Shown: in pieces, positions 1 to 9,257 of the stretch | How positions within the stretch are numbered: the stretch's first letter is position 1 | Layout of the letters: the number at the start of each line of letters is the position of its first letter | NCBI GenBank assembly: GCA_951640165.1 | Contig: OX621250.1 | Coordinates: forward strand, 1,674,001 to 1,738,000 | Origin: Pseudoips prasinana | Taxonomy: Eukaryota; Arthropoda; Insecta; Lepidoptera; Nolidae | Length of the DNA stretch: 64,000 nucleotides | Direction of reading: 5' to 3' | Notes under the pieces: model-generated | Database searches by the model: none | The model's input: the letters and a program-made list of their open reading frames with translations, nothing else | What the model was told of the DNA's origin: nothing | Position numbers and translations under genes: made by a program

Positions 1-213
1 CAGCCGAAAGACGTCCACTGCTGGACAAAGGCCTCCCCCAAAGATCTCCACAATTGCCGGTCTTGCGCCATTCGCATCCAGCAGTTTCCAGCGACCCGCA
101 CAAGATTATCGGTCCATCTTGTAGGAGGCCTGCCCACGCTGCGTCTTCCGGTTCGTGGTCGCCACTCGGGAACCTTTCTGCCCCATCGGCCGTCGGTTCT
201 ACGAGCTATCTTA
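1..213 (-). mobile_element. RTE-type LINE, 3' end fragment
   Basis: Read on the minus strand this is the last part of an RTE-type reverse transcriptase frame followed by the family's 3' end (GTCCAGCAGTGGACGTCTTT). It matches the copies at 50258-50740, 26111-26370 and 6346-6442. The copy is cut by the window edge on its 3' side and is truncated at about 213, where the similarity to the other copies stops. It is a dead fragment with no complete domain. Confidence 0.85.
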
Positions 214-1026
214 TTATCGATAATTTTATTGTATACTTTTGGGAATAGTCCACCTCTTACCCACAACTGTAGGTTTTTTAAACCATGATTAACAGTAGCA
301 AACAATGACCTTCTCATTCATCTCGTCAGTAACCAGAGTCGAGGTTCAAACACCAAAAGGATGCCCTACAGTGCGGGTTTGTAGTTTTATGTCCTATTCG
401 GCTTGAACCCACACTTGCCTCTATTGTCCGTTGAAGCAATGAAAGTCAAGTGAAAAACAAAATAAAAATAAAATAAAAAAGGTAGACTTTAAAAAAGCTC
501 TTGTAAATAGTCAGAACATGTTTGTAGTAATATATAATTAATTTATAATTATTTCTAGGTACATATAGATATTTAGGTACACGGATTATAGGAAATAATT
601 TACAATAAGATTTATTTTATAACAGTAACGATGCATGCGATGCGATATAAAGTTGCATACAACGAAATGAAATTGAGCGGTGAGGCACAGATACGTCCTA
701 AGGAGATATTAAGTTATCGGTCTCAACCATGGAGCTAGCATGGTCTCAACTATGGTTAAAAGACAGAATTCGCTATGCCACGTCAGACGCAAACTGGATA
801 GCTTGAACAACTCTGATACACGAACAACTATTTCCTACACGAGAAGAAAGAAGATATTAAAGTAATAGTTTAATATTCAAAAACTTTATTTTGTAAATAA
901 ATAGCGGCTAGCCACCTGACTGGATGCACGTAATAACGCTTAAATATTTTATTATTTCGCCTGGAAATTTAATATAATATTTTCCAACCGCTTTATCTTG
1001 TATACAGTGGGATTGTACTGGTTTAC
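214..1026. other. Unassigned AT-rich DNA with one old repeat piece
   Basis: No coding region is supported. Positions 480-620 match a dispersed repeat (repeat E here) that is also seen at 5280-5580, 28755-28885 and 40025-40215; shared words include AACATGTTTGTAGTAATATA. Positions 795-830 share GCTTGAACAACTCTG with 6970-6985. The rest is not recognised. Confidence 0.5.
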
Positions 1027-1325
1027 TGCCTCGTTGCATGGTCTAGGATTAGCCTATTCAAGCGTGGATGATGTATGATGGCCTCTCTTTGGATTAAAAG
1101 CACAGGTCAGGTCAAAATGTGTTATGGAGATTATTTTGAAGTTCGAAGTCTAAAAGATACCCTACATTTCGGAGAGCATGTAAAGCCGTCAGTCTCCCCC
1201 AGATTATGATGTGAGGGTTCGTGGGTGTTCCGGTGTTTGCGTACAAATTCGTGCACTATAATATGTCCTGCGTAGCTGGTAAGTCTCCGTTGAGTTTGGC
1301 CGATGTAGCTTTAATATCAGTACGG
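1027..1325 (+). mobile_element. SINE1, old degenerate copy
   Basis: A tRNA-like head (TGCCTCGTT...GGTCTAG) is followed by the SINE1 body words GGAGAGCATGTAAAGCCGTC and GTGCACTATAATATGTCCTG, in the same order as the better copy at 7078-7460. The B-box region is damaged and the 3' end is lost where the 73-bp tandem array begins. Confidence 0.65.
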
Positions 1326-1468
1326 TTTTAATAGTGTAATTGTAAGTATGTAAACCACCTTTATAGATATCTAAGGTGGTGTTGTAGGTATATATTATTT
1401 TTAATAGTGTCATTGTAAGTATGTAAACCACCTTTATAGATATCTAAGGTGGTGTTGTAGGTATATAA
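1326..1468. repeat. 73-bp tandem array, left part (2 units)
   Basis: Two units of the array continued at 2755-4590. The first is diverged at its left edge. Both contain the dyad ACCACCTT / AGATATCT / AAGGTGGT. The mariner at 1471-2752 separates this part from the main block. Confidence 0.95.
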
Positions 1469-1470
1469 TA

Positions 1471-2752
1471 GGTCTTTACCTATGAAATTGCCGTTTTGTA
1501 TGAAAAAATTTAAACGAATTTTTTTCATGAATTTTTTTATTTGTATTAATCGAAGTAATCACCCATGCAATCAATGCATCTTTGCCATCGCAGTGGCAGT
1601 TTATTGATGCCCTTCTTAAAGAAATCAGCTGGACGGGAGGCAACAAATTCTTCAAAGGCATTTTGTACTGCCTCTCGGGTATTGAATTTTTTTCCCGCCA
1701 AGAAGTTATCCAAATTCTGGAAAAAGTAGTAGTCTGTAGGCGCAAGGTCTGGTGAGTAGGGCGGATGACGGAGAGCTTCCAACCCCAGTTCTTGCAACTT
1801 GGAGACCGTCTGCTGTGCAGTATGAGGTCGCGCGTTGTCGTGCAGGAGGAGCGGAGACGAGCGATTGACCAATGCTGGTTGGAGATGCGCCAGCTTCTCC
1901 ATCATTGTGCTCAGTTCTTCACAGTACACATCTGCAGTAATGCTCACCCCGTTTGGTAAGAAGCTGTGATGAATCACACCGGCGCTAGACCACCAAACAG
2001 TGACCATCACTTTTCTAGGGGTAAGTTTTCGTTTAGGGCATTGTTTAGGTGCTGAACCAGGATCCAACCAACTTGCTGAGCGCTTGCGGTTATCAAACAG
2101 AATCCATTTTTCATCGCAGGTAACAATGCGGTTCAAAATTCCTTCATTTGTGTGTCTGTTGAGCAGTGCAAGGCACGTCTCGACGCGTACTTCGCGCTGG
2201 CGATCATTGAGTTCGTGGGGCACCCATTTGTCAAGCTTTTTTACCTTGCCAATTTGACGCAAATGGACCAATATTGTTTTGACGCTAACGTCGAAAGCTG
2301 CTGCTAATTCAGCCGTAGATTGTGTATCATCAGCTTCCACAACCGCCTTTAATTCGTCATTGTCGACCAAAGTCTTCGGACGACCGCGAGGTTCATTTTT
2401 CAGGTCGAAATTTCCAGAACGGAAGCGAGCAAACCAATAACAGGTGGTGCGTTGGTTTGTAGTGTTAGCTCCGTAAACGTCGTTGATGTTGCGTGCCGCT
2501 TGTGCCGCGTTGCTGCCACGACGGTACTCATATTCCATAATTACTCGAATTTTTAACGTATCCATGATGACGAAAAAGATTGAAATGCGATGAAAATGTA
2601 ACACTAATCAATAAAGAAATGACTACTTTTGGAAAAAAGAATCCATGTTTTTAAAATAAAATTAATTTGAAATTAGAATTCTTAGCCAAACAAAAATTAT
2701 TTTGATTTGAAATGGCCAGTACTGCAGAACGGCAATTTCATAGGTAAAGACC
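1471..2752 (-). mobile_element. Complete mariner element with TIRs and TA target duplication
   Basis: A 1282-bp element with perfect 25-bp terminal inverted repeats, GGTCTTTACCTATGAAATTG onward at 1471-1495 and its reverse complement at 2728-2752. Similarity extends about 5 bp further inward with two mismatches. It is flanked by TA at 1469-1470 and 2753-2754, the duplication expected of the Tc1/mariner superfamily. Size and layout match a standard full-length mariner. The host site is an AT-rich junction between units of the 73-bp array, so the insertion is younger than the array. Both ends and the single gene are intact, so it is either recent or possibly still mobile. Confidence 0.96.
1546..2565 (-). 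CDS. Mariner transposase (D,D34D), intact
   Basis: Cut-and-paste transposase that binds the element's TIRs and moves it into TA sites in the nucleus. The chosen start is the ATG at 2565, giving 339 residues, the usual mariner length; an in-frame ATG 13 codons upstream (2604) would add an unusual hydrophobic leader. Residue numbers here count from 2565. The N-terminal half carries paired helix-turn-helix DNA-binding domains (about 10-110), the linker motif WVPHEL (114-119), and then a DDE/D catalytic domain. Visible catalytic residues are D151 in TCDEKW, D243 in LLHDNARPH and D278 in APTDYYFF, with exactly 34 residues between the last two. YSPDLAP precedes the third Asp. No frameshift or internal stop is seen. 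The protein resembles Hsmar1-type mariners in wording (GKVKKLDKWVPHEL), but I do not assign a subfamily. Confidence 0.96.
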   Translation of the reverse strand: MDTLKIRVIMEYEYRRGSNAAQAARNINDVYGANTTNQRTTCYWFARFRSGNFDLKNEPRGRPKTLVDNDELKAVVEADDTQSTAELAAAFDVSVKTILVHLRQIGKVKKLDKWVPHELNDRQREVRVETCLALLNRHTNEGILNRIVTCDEKWILFDNRKRSASWLDPGSAPKQCPKRKLTPRKVMVTVWWSSAGVIHHSFLPNGVSITADVYCEELSTMMEKLAHLQPALVNRSSPLLLHDNARPHTAQQTVSKLQELGLEALRHPPYSPDLAPTDYYFFQNLDNFLAGKKFNTREAVQNAFEEFVASRPADFFKKGINKLPLRWQRCIDCMGDYFD

Positions 2753-2754
2753 TA

Positions 2755-4590
2755 ATATTATTTTTAATAGTGTCATTGTAAGTATGCAAACCACCTTTAT
2801 AGATATCTAAGGTGGTGTTGTAGGTATATATTATTTTTAATAGTGTCATTGTAAGTATGTAAACCACCTTTATAGATATCTAAGGTGGTGTTGAAGGTAT
2901 ATATTATTTTTAATAGTGTCATTGTAAGTATGTAAACCACCTTTATAGATATCTAAGGTGGTGTTGTAGGTATATATTACTTTTAATAGTGTCATTGTAA
3001 GTATGCAAACCACCTTTATAGATATCTAAGGTGGTGTTGTAGGTATATATTATTTTTAATAGTGTCATTGTAAGTATGTAAACCACCTTTATAGATATCT
3101 AAGGTGGTGTTGTAGGTATATATTATTTTTAATAGTGTCATTGTAAGTATGTAAACCACCTTTATAGATATCTAAGGTGGTGTTGTAGGTATATATTATT
3201 TTTAATAGTGTCATTGTAAGTATGCAAACCACCTTTATAGATATCTAAGGTGGTGTTGTAGGTATATATTATTTTTAATAGTGTCATTGTAAGTATGTAA
3301 ACCACCTTTATAGATATCTAAGGTGGTGTTGTAGGTATATATTATTTTTAATAGTGTCATTGTAAGTATGTAAACCACCTTTATAGATATCTAAGGTGGT
3401 GTTGTAGGTATATATTATTTTTAATAGTGTCATTGTAAGTATGTAAACCACCTTTATAGATATCTAAGGTGGTGTTGTTGGTATATATTATTTTTAATAG
3501 TGTCATTGTAAGTATGTAAACCACCTTTATAGATATCTAAGGTGGTGTTGTAGGTATATATTATTTTTAATAGTGTCATTGTAAGTATGTAAACCACCTT
3601 TATAGATATCTAAGGTGGTGTTGAAGGTATATATTATTTTTAATAGTGTCATTGTAAGTATGTAAACCACCTTTATAGATATCTAAGGTGGTGTTGTAGG
3701 TATATATTATTTTTAATAGTGTCATTGTAAGTATGCAAACCACCTTTATAGATATCTAAGGTGGTGTTGTAGGTATATATTATTTTTAATAGTGTCATTG
3801 TAAGTATGTAAACCACCTTTATAGATATCTAAGGTGGTGTTGTAGGTATATATTATTTTTAATAGTGTCATTGTAAGTATGTAAACCACCTTTATAGATA
3901 TCTAAGGTGGTGTTGAAGGTATATATTATTTTTAATAGTGTCATTGTAAGTATGTAAACCACCTTTATAGATATCTAAGGTGGTGTTGAAGGTATATATT
4001 ATTTTTAATAGTGTCATTGTAAGTATGTAAACCACCTTTATAGATATCTAAGGTGGTGTTGTAGGTATATATTATTTTTAATAGTGTCATTGTAAGTATG
4101 TAAACCACCTTTATAGATATCTAAGGTGGTGTTGAAGGTATATATTATTTTTAATAGTGTCATTGTAAGTATGTAAACCACCTTTATAGATATCTAAGGT
4201 GGTGTTGTAGGTATATATTATTTTTAATAGTGTCATTGTAAGTATGTAAACCACCTTTATAGATATCTAAAGTGGTGTTGAAGGTATATATTATTTTTAA
4301 TAGTGTCATTGTAAGTATGTAAACCACCTTTATAGATATCTAAGGTGGTGTTGTAGGTATATATTATTTTTAATAGTGTCATTGTAAGTATGTAAACCAC
4401 CTTTATAGATATCTAAGGTGGTGTTGAAGGTATATATTATTTTTAATAGTGTCATTGTAAGTATGTAAACCACCTTTATAGATATCTAAGGTGGTGTTGT
4501 AGGTATATATTATTTTTAATAGTGTCATTGTAAGTATGCAAACCACCTTTATAGATATCTAAGGTGGTGTTGTAGGTATATATTATTTTT
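2755..4590. repeat. 73-bp tandem repeat array, main block (about 25 units)
   Basis: About 25 head-to-tail units with an exact 73-bp period (equivalent sites at 3481, 3554 and 3627) and very low divergence. Each unit holds an imperfect palindrome, ACCACCTT-tat-AGATATCT-AAGGTGGT, with an EcoRV site (GATATC) at its centre. Variation is confined to a few positions: TATGTAAACC or TATGCAAACC, and GTTGTAGG, GTTGAAGG or GTTGTTGG. The array ends abruptly at 4590. The unit length is not a multiple of three and it carries no open frame, so it is non-coding satellite-like DNA. Confidence 0.97.
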
Positions 4591-5279
4591 CAATTTTATT
4601 TTAATGCAAAACAATGATATGAGGGCACTTTAAAAATTAAATTGTAAAGGTTATTATGATATTTTTTTTATTAAATTTCTTTACACATGTTTGACTTGGG
4701 CGTAAGCTGAGCTGGCTAAGCTGAATGCGTGACGAGAACGTTACGAAAAGTGTGATGGTAACTGAGAGGGAAATATAAGTTAGTGAAGATAGAAAGAGAT
4801 TGAGAGTTTCTTTTTCTCTTTCTCTCATAGCCAGATACATATAGTTGGATCTAAATAAGTTTTACTTCAGTTGAGTGTTGTACAGCACACTCGTCTTTTT
4901 GTACATATACTTGGTCGAAAGTACAAAGGCTTAACACTCTAGCCGTAAGGAGAAGAAGCGTAACAAAGTGTGTTTGTAATTAAACCTCTTTTTACGGCTA
5001 GACTATTATGGTGTTTGACTTCGTGTATTTTTAAGTGTTAAACCTTTGATTATTTAAATTCACACATAGGCCCGGTGAATGCCGCTACAATAACTGTAAC
5101 AATAATTAATACGCTATTCTTTTCCTTTAACCATGTATCCAATTTAAACATTGTTCTACACCATTGCTTCACATATGTAGCATTTAGTAAAATATAGCTA
5201 AAACTATAAATTTCGATAATTAAACTTAAACATAAAACTCTTTGACAATAACTAAATTCAAGACAGCTAAATATCATTA
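4591..5279. other. Unassigned AT-rich DNA
   Basis: No gene is seen. Positions 4935-5010 hold a loose inverted repeat (CTCTAGCCGTAA and TTACGGCTAGA) that may be the remains of a small MITE. Nothing else is recognisable. Confidence 0.4.
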
Positions 5280-5580
5280 CTATTATAAAATAAATTTTAT
5301 AAATGTTTTCATACAATCCGTGTACCGAAATATCTAGGTACATACATACATACATACACACATAGATCCACGCCTGTTTCCCAGAGGGGTGGGCAGAGAC
5401 AACGGATTTCCATTAGTCACGATCTTTGCATACTTCTTTTGCCTCGATTACTGTCATTATATTCTTCATACATGTTCGCCGGTTTAAATATCTATATATG
5501 TTTGTATAATTATATGACTACAAACATGTTCTGACTATTTACAAGCGCTTTTTTAAGTCTACGTGAATCAAAACCTATTT
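5280..5580. mobile_element. Repeat E copy split by a LINE tail
   Basis: The outer parts (about 5280-5340 and 5490-5580) match the repeat E copies at 480-620, 28755-28885 and 40025-40215 (TTATAAATGTTTTCATACA and AAACATGTTCTGACTATTT). The middle, 5366-5490, is a foreign LINE end, listed separately. A (CATA)n run at 5338-5362 marks the junction. Confidence 0.6.
5366..5490 (-). mobile_element. RTE-like LINE 3' end (tail B)
   Basis: The minus strand carries the end of a reverse-transcriptase frame (wording as in 18150-18290) followed by the end CTCTGGGAAACAGGCGTG and a (TATG)n tail. Related copies lie at 17946-18300, 19490-19577 and 48890-49065. It is 5'-truncated to about 125 bp and is nested in a repeat E copy. 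Confidence 0.75.
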
Positions 5581-6177
5581 TAATACAACCGAACCAGGTC
5601 GAACCAAAATTCCTTTTACCTTTAATAAATTCACAAAAATTGGTCAAGACACCAATCCCCGAATATTGTGGTCAAAACCGACATTATTCCATAATAATTC
5701 ACAATTATGTAAGGGGCGATCGCGTGCAATCCACCATTACCCAGGATTACCAATTATTGTTACATGGCATTTTATGAATAGGCAAGAAGCAGTCAGTGAC
5801 AAGCAACTTTTTCTCTATTATGCATAAATTAAGACTTGTTTTGGTAGAGAAATTGTGGATGGAAAATAAAATACAACTCGCGTGAATTGCACCTCTAGTA
5901 ACTAACTTAGTTTGAATATTTCTACCATAACCAGTTTTGGAAAATGAGTTCATTAACGCGTCGATTAGTATATAACGTCACGAAAGAAAGAATTGTTATG
6001 GACTTTGAGATGTTTTCTCTGTCTGTTTCTTTTATATACGAGGGTATGTATTACGTGATTAGAACAGACAAGAGTCTAATTCAATCCAATTATTATTCAA
6101 AATAAACTTGGACAATACGTAGGTATTGACCGATAAATATTAAATTAGGCACATGTATATAAAACTTATTAAAGAAT
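5581..6177. other. Unassigned DNA
   Basis: No gene or clear repeat is recognised. Open frames here are short, with no recognisable domain. Confidence 0.4.
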
Positions 6178-6335
6178 TACAGTCGCGTCGCCGCTTCGTA
6201 TCGCTGGTTCGAGTCCCGCACCGGACAACTACTTGGCCCATAAATAATTATTCTGAGTCCGTCTATTATATGTTTGTAAAGTACCTAGCGACACAGGGAT
6301 TAAATTCCCTAGTGCGGGCGATGTTTTAAAAAAAA
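6178..6335 (+). mobile_element. SINE4 copy (tRNA-derived)
   Basis: The B-box-like word GGTTCGAGTCCCGCACCGG lies in a tRNA-like head. The body words CCCATAAATAATTATTCTGAG and TTCCCTAGTGCGGGCG are shared with copies at 32283-32365, 54405-54530 and 56468-56692. The 5' tRNA part is shortened. It would depend on a partner LINE for mobility. Confidence 0.75.
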
Positions 6336-6345
6336 TGCTTTTGTT

Positions 6346-6442
6346 ACTCGTGAGGGTCGCTGGATGCGGCAAGCGCAAACCCGGCGAAGATCTTTGGGGG
6401 GAGGACATTGTCTAGCAGTGAATGACTTTCGGCTGAAATGAT
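6346..6442 (+). mobile_element. RTE-type LINE, 3' end fragment
   Basis: A short piece of the same family as 50258-50740: GTCGCTGGATGCGGCAAGCG, then a damaged terminal motif (GTCTAGCAGTGAATGACTTT) and GGCTGAAATGAT. It joins directly to the SINE4 copy on its left and the MITE on its right. Confidence 0.75.
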
Positions 6443-6445
6443 TAA

Positions 6446-6752
6446 GAAAAAAACTTGAGAGGTGTCAAGGGACACGCGGATGGAACGAAGTTATTTCTTA
6501 TTATTTATTATGTACAAAATACCTGTATACAGTCAACAAAAATAATCGTCGCGACACCACACTGTTCAATGCGAAATAGAAATGAAAATATCTGGCTTGC
6601 TTTCTATAAGAGAGAAAGTGAGAGAGAGACAGACAGAGAAACATGCGCACGCCGCACAGCTGCAAAAAGTGTCGTGACAACTTTTCGTAAGATTTTTTTC
6701 CGTCTAGCCCCCTTTCACAACACGCGATAAGGAACTTCGTTCCAAAAAACAT
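6446..6752 (+). mobile_element. Non-autonomous element, MITE-1 (GGAACGAAGTT type)
   Basis: The first end is ACTTGAGAGGTGTCAAGGGA followed by TGGAACGAAGTT. The other end is AAGGAACTTCGTTCCA, so TGGAACGAAGTT and its complement form an inverted pair near the ends. The whole unit recurs in opposite orientation at 33155-33462 and as an internally deleted form at 27208-27364. The open frames across it on both strands are not conserved as coding. Its family is not known to me. Confidence 0.75.
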
Positions 6753-7077
6753 AAGGGTCTTTTTCTAGATACGAACAAAAACCACCATATTCGTTTTTGT
6801 ATTTTTTTATGCAACAAGCTTGGCATCATTCTCACGTTTCCTCTGGTGATCTTACTGGCATTTAGGCGCTTGAGGCGCTTACAGTTGAGGGTAGTCCTCT
6901 CACCGGCCCGTAAGCGTAGAAGTTACGCACTTAGGCATACTGTCAGAGTAAGCCATACGCCCACTGGGCGGCTTGAACAACTCTGTCACTGGGGTACCCA
7001 TTGCCCGTATAATAAAATAAACTGAAACCCAGGACTATACGTACTAACATTAACATATTATCTGGATACTATACTTG
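6753..7077. other. Unassigned DNA with a degenerate repeat
   Basis: No gene. Positions 6850-6990 read like an old interspersed repeat (CCGGCCCGTAAGCGTAGAAG, GCTTGAACAACTCTG); the last word is shared with about 810. The family is unidentified. Confidence 0.35.
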
Positions 7078-7460
7078 ACTGCCTCGTTGGTCTAGCGGTA
7101 GCGTGTTCAACCGCAGGTAATAAGGTCCTGGGTTCAAATCCCGGGTCGGGCCAAAAATAAATTTCGGGATCTTTCCGTAAAAAGAAATTTCTCAGTATCA
7201 GCCCGAAGTCTGGAAGTTGGCGGTATTACACCCCCGTGCCTCGGAGAGCACGTAAAGCCGTCGGTCCTGTACCTGACCTCTTTCCGGTCGTGTCGCTAGT
7301 CGTCCCATCGGATTATGAGAGTGATGGAATAGAAAGTGCCCCTGTGTTTGCGCACACACTTGTGCACTATAATATGTCCTGCGCAATTGGTGAGTCTCCA
7401 TTAAAACTGGCCGCCGTAGCCGAAATTCGGTCGGGAGGACATCATCATCATCTGGATACT
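7078..7460 (+). mobile_element. SINE1, near full-length copy
   Basis: About 380 bp. The tRNA-related head has an A-box-like TGGTCTAGCGGTAGCG and a B-box GGTTCAAATCCCGGGTCGG, which would be an internal RNA polymerase III promoter. The body follows with CGGAGAGCACGTAAAGCCGT and GTGCACTATAATATGTCCTG, ending in a short (ATC)n tail. It is the reference copy for the other SINE1 pieces in this window. The reverse copy at 7855-8233 makes an inverted pair with it across 395 bp. Confidence 0.9.
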
Positions 7461-7854
7461 ATTTGTCAAGATAGGGTCCCAGTCATAGGGCCAAAGAACA
7501 TTATGCTCTATTTTACTACAATATTGCTACTATTTATCGGGCTACCCAAATATCTCCAGGACTTAAGTCCACGAGAGAGGTAGCATTCGACCCCAATAAC
7601 TTTGTTCTTGTGTTTACAGGTAGATAAACGATTGGCCAGTATGGAGCGCCATAACTTTTACAAAAATATGTTTATTCGCAATAACGAAATCGTCGGACAT
7701 AAACGTGGCATATATTTGTATTGCGTAAGAAATATTGTTCTTATCTTACAATATAGGGAAATGAGGACTACGTTTCTGTAGGAAAATGACAGCTAACAAT
7801 AGCTTTATCGGTAAAATATTATGATAATACTAAACTTATTAATGATCATTTGAA
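7461..7854. other. Spacer between inverted SINE1 copies, unassigned
   Basis: No gene, RNA or repeat is recognised in this spacer. Confidence 0.4.
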
Positions 7855-8233
7855 ATTAGTGATGATGATGACGATGTCTTCCCGGCCGAGTTTCGGCCAC
7901 GGCGGCCATTCTCAATGGACATTAGCCAATTGCGCAGGACAAATTATATTGCACAATTGTCTGCTCAAACACAGGGGCACTCTCTATTCCATTACTCATG
8001 ATCCGATGGGAAGCCTAGCGACACGACCGGAAGAGGTCAGGTACAGGACCGATAGCTTTACGTACTCTCCTAGGCTCGGGGTATGATACCGCTAACTCCC
8101 AGATTCCGGGCTGATGCTGATATTTTTTTTCTTTTTACAGAATAGTCCTAAAACCACTTATGGCCCGACCTAGGATTGAACCCAGGACCTCGTTCTCTGC
8201 GGTTGTACAAGCTACCGCTAGACCAACGAGGTA
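7855..8233 (-). mobile_element. SINE1, near full-length copy (reverse)
   Basis: Complete mirror of the 7078-7460 copy: a (GAT)n tail at the left, and the B-box complement GGATTGAACCCAGGACCTCG with the A-box complement ACCGCTAGACCAACGAGG at the right. Point differences from the forward copy show that the two are independent insertions rather than a recent inverted duplication. Confidence 0.9.
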
Positions 8234-8455
8234 ATAATTAGGGATTTACCTTATTGAAGGCGCTAGAGGTTCAGTATAGACTGTTCCCTTTTATCGACTT
8301 GTTGGTATATCTAACACAAACGCAATCAAGTTGGTTATGCCTCAGCGACCTGGCATACATCCATGCTGATAATATGTATTACAAAGAAATGACGTAAAAT
8401 AAACACTAAAATACCATACAGCCGAATGGATAACGCCCTACCTTTAAAGTTAGTT

Positions 8456-8702
8456 TGACGGTCACCATAGCCTAGTTGGTAGTGCTCCTGCCTACGAAGC
8501 TGGTGGTCCTGGGTTCGAATCCCGGTAAGTGCAAATATTTGTGTGATGAGCACGAATATTTGTTTCTGAGTCATGGATGTTTTCTATGTATATAAGAATT
8601 TATCTATCTATATAAGTATGTATATCTGGTACCCATAGTACAAGCTTTGCTTGGTTTGGGGCTAGGGTGATCTGTGTGCCCCAGATATTATTATTATAGT
8701 TA
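8456..8702 (+). mobile_element. SINE2 copy (tRNA-derived)
   Basis: The head GGTCACCATAGCCTAGTTGG (A-box region) and GGTTCGAATCCCGGTAAGTG (B-box) is followed by CTGAGTCATGGATGTTTTCT, a (TATCTA) stretch, AAGCTTTGCTTGGTTTGGGG and an (ATT)n tail. Seven copies occur in the window in both orientations, making it the most frequent family here. Confidence 0.92.
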
Positions 8703-8875
8703 AATAGTAACGTACAGTAACAGCCAGAAGTCGACTAGCAATCTCACAAAACCGTGGCATAGCAATATTAGTTGTACTTATGACCTTCTTCTATAAGAAC
8801 GTTTGACAACACTACACATTGGCAACTTGTTGCCCGCTTATGATTGTTATTACAAATTTCAATAAGTATCGTAAG

Positions 8876-8948
8876 CGTTACGGTGGCTAAAGTGGTTAGC
8901 ACTGTGCCTCGCATGGCGAACGTTCGGGTTCGAGTCTCACACCAAACA
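8876..8948 (+). mobile_element. tRNA-like SINE head, truncated
   Basis: GGTGGCTAAAGTGGTTAGCA and CGGGTTCGAGTCTCACACC have the spacing of A and B boxes, but no acceptor stem closes. This is a SINE head or tRNA-derived fragment rather than a tRNA gene. Confidence 0.5.
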
Positions 8949-9257
8949 TGAAAAATATTTTTTAAGTATTAATGTGAAATAAGAATGCCGATTTGCTAAC
9001 AAATATGTTAAATATTCCACAACTAAACGAAGATTCTTTCGTTTTACAATTATTTTCAATCTTAGCGTCGTTATTACAATATGAGGGTAGATTTGAAACA
9101 AAGTGATAAGTTTACTTTGTAAATATACCTTCATATTTTAACTACTTTACTAGTTCACCTAAATTATTCCACTATTCGCTGTTGTTGGTTGGTGAACATA
9201 GTTACGAGCGTTTGTGTTATCTTGTTGCTGCTATTTTAGTATTCTTCTGAATTCAAT

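Noticed and set aside
2755..4590. Regular repeats with a palindrome, resembling a CRISPR array
   Set aside because: Units are contiguous with no unique spacers, and the surrounding elements are clearly animal; it is a tandem satellite.
5050..5361. 103-codon minus-strand frame with hydrophobic stretch
   Set aside because: Its N-terminus is read from a (CATA)n repeat and repeat E; no recognisable domain.
7078..7160. tRNA gene
   Set aside because: A and B boxes are present, but the sequence continues into a repeated SINE body and no acceptor stem closes; the same holds for the SINE2, SINE3 and SINE4 heads.
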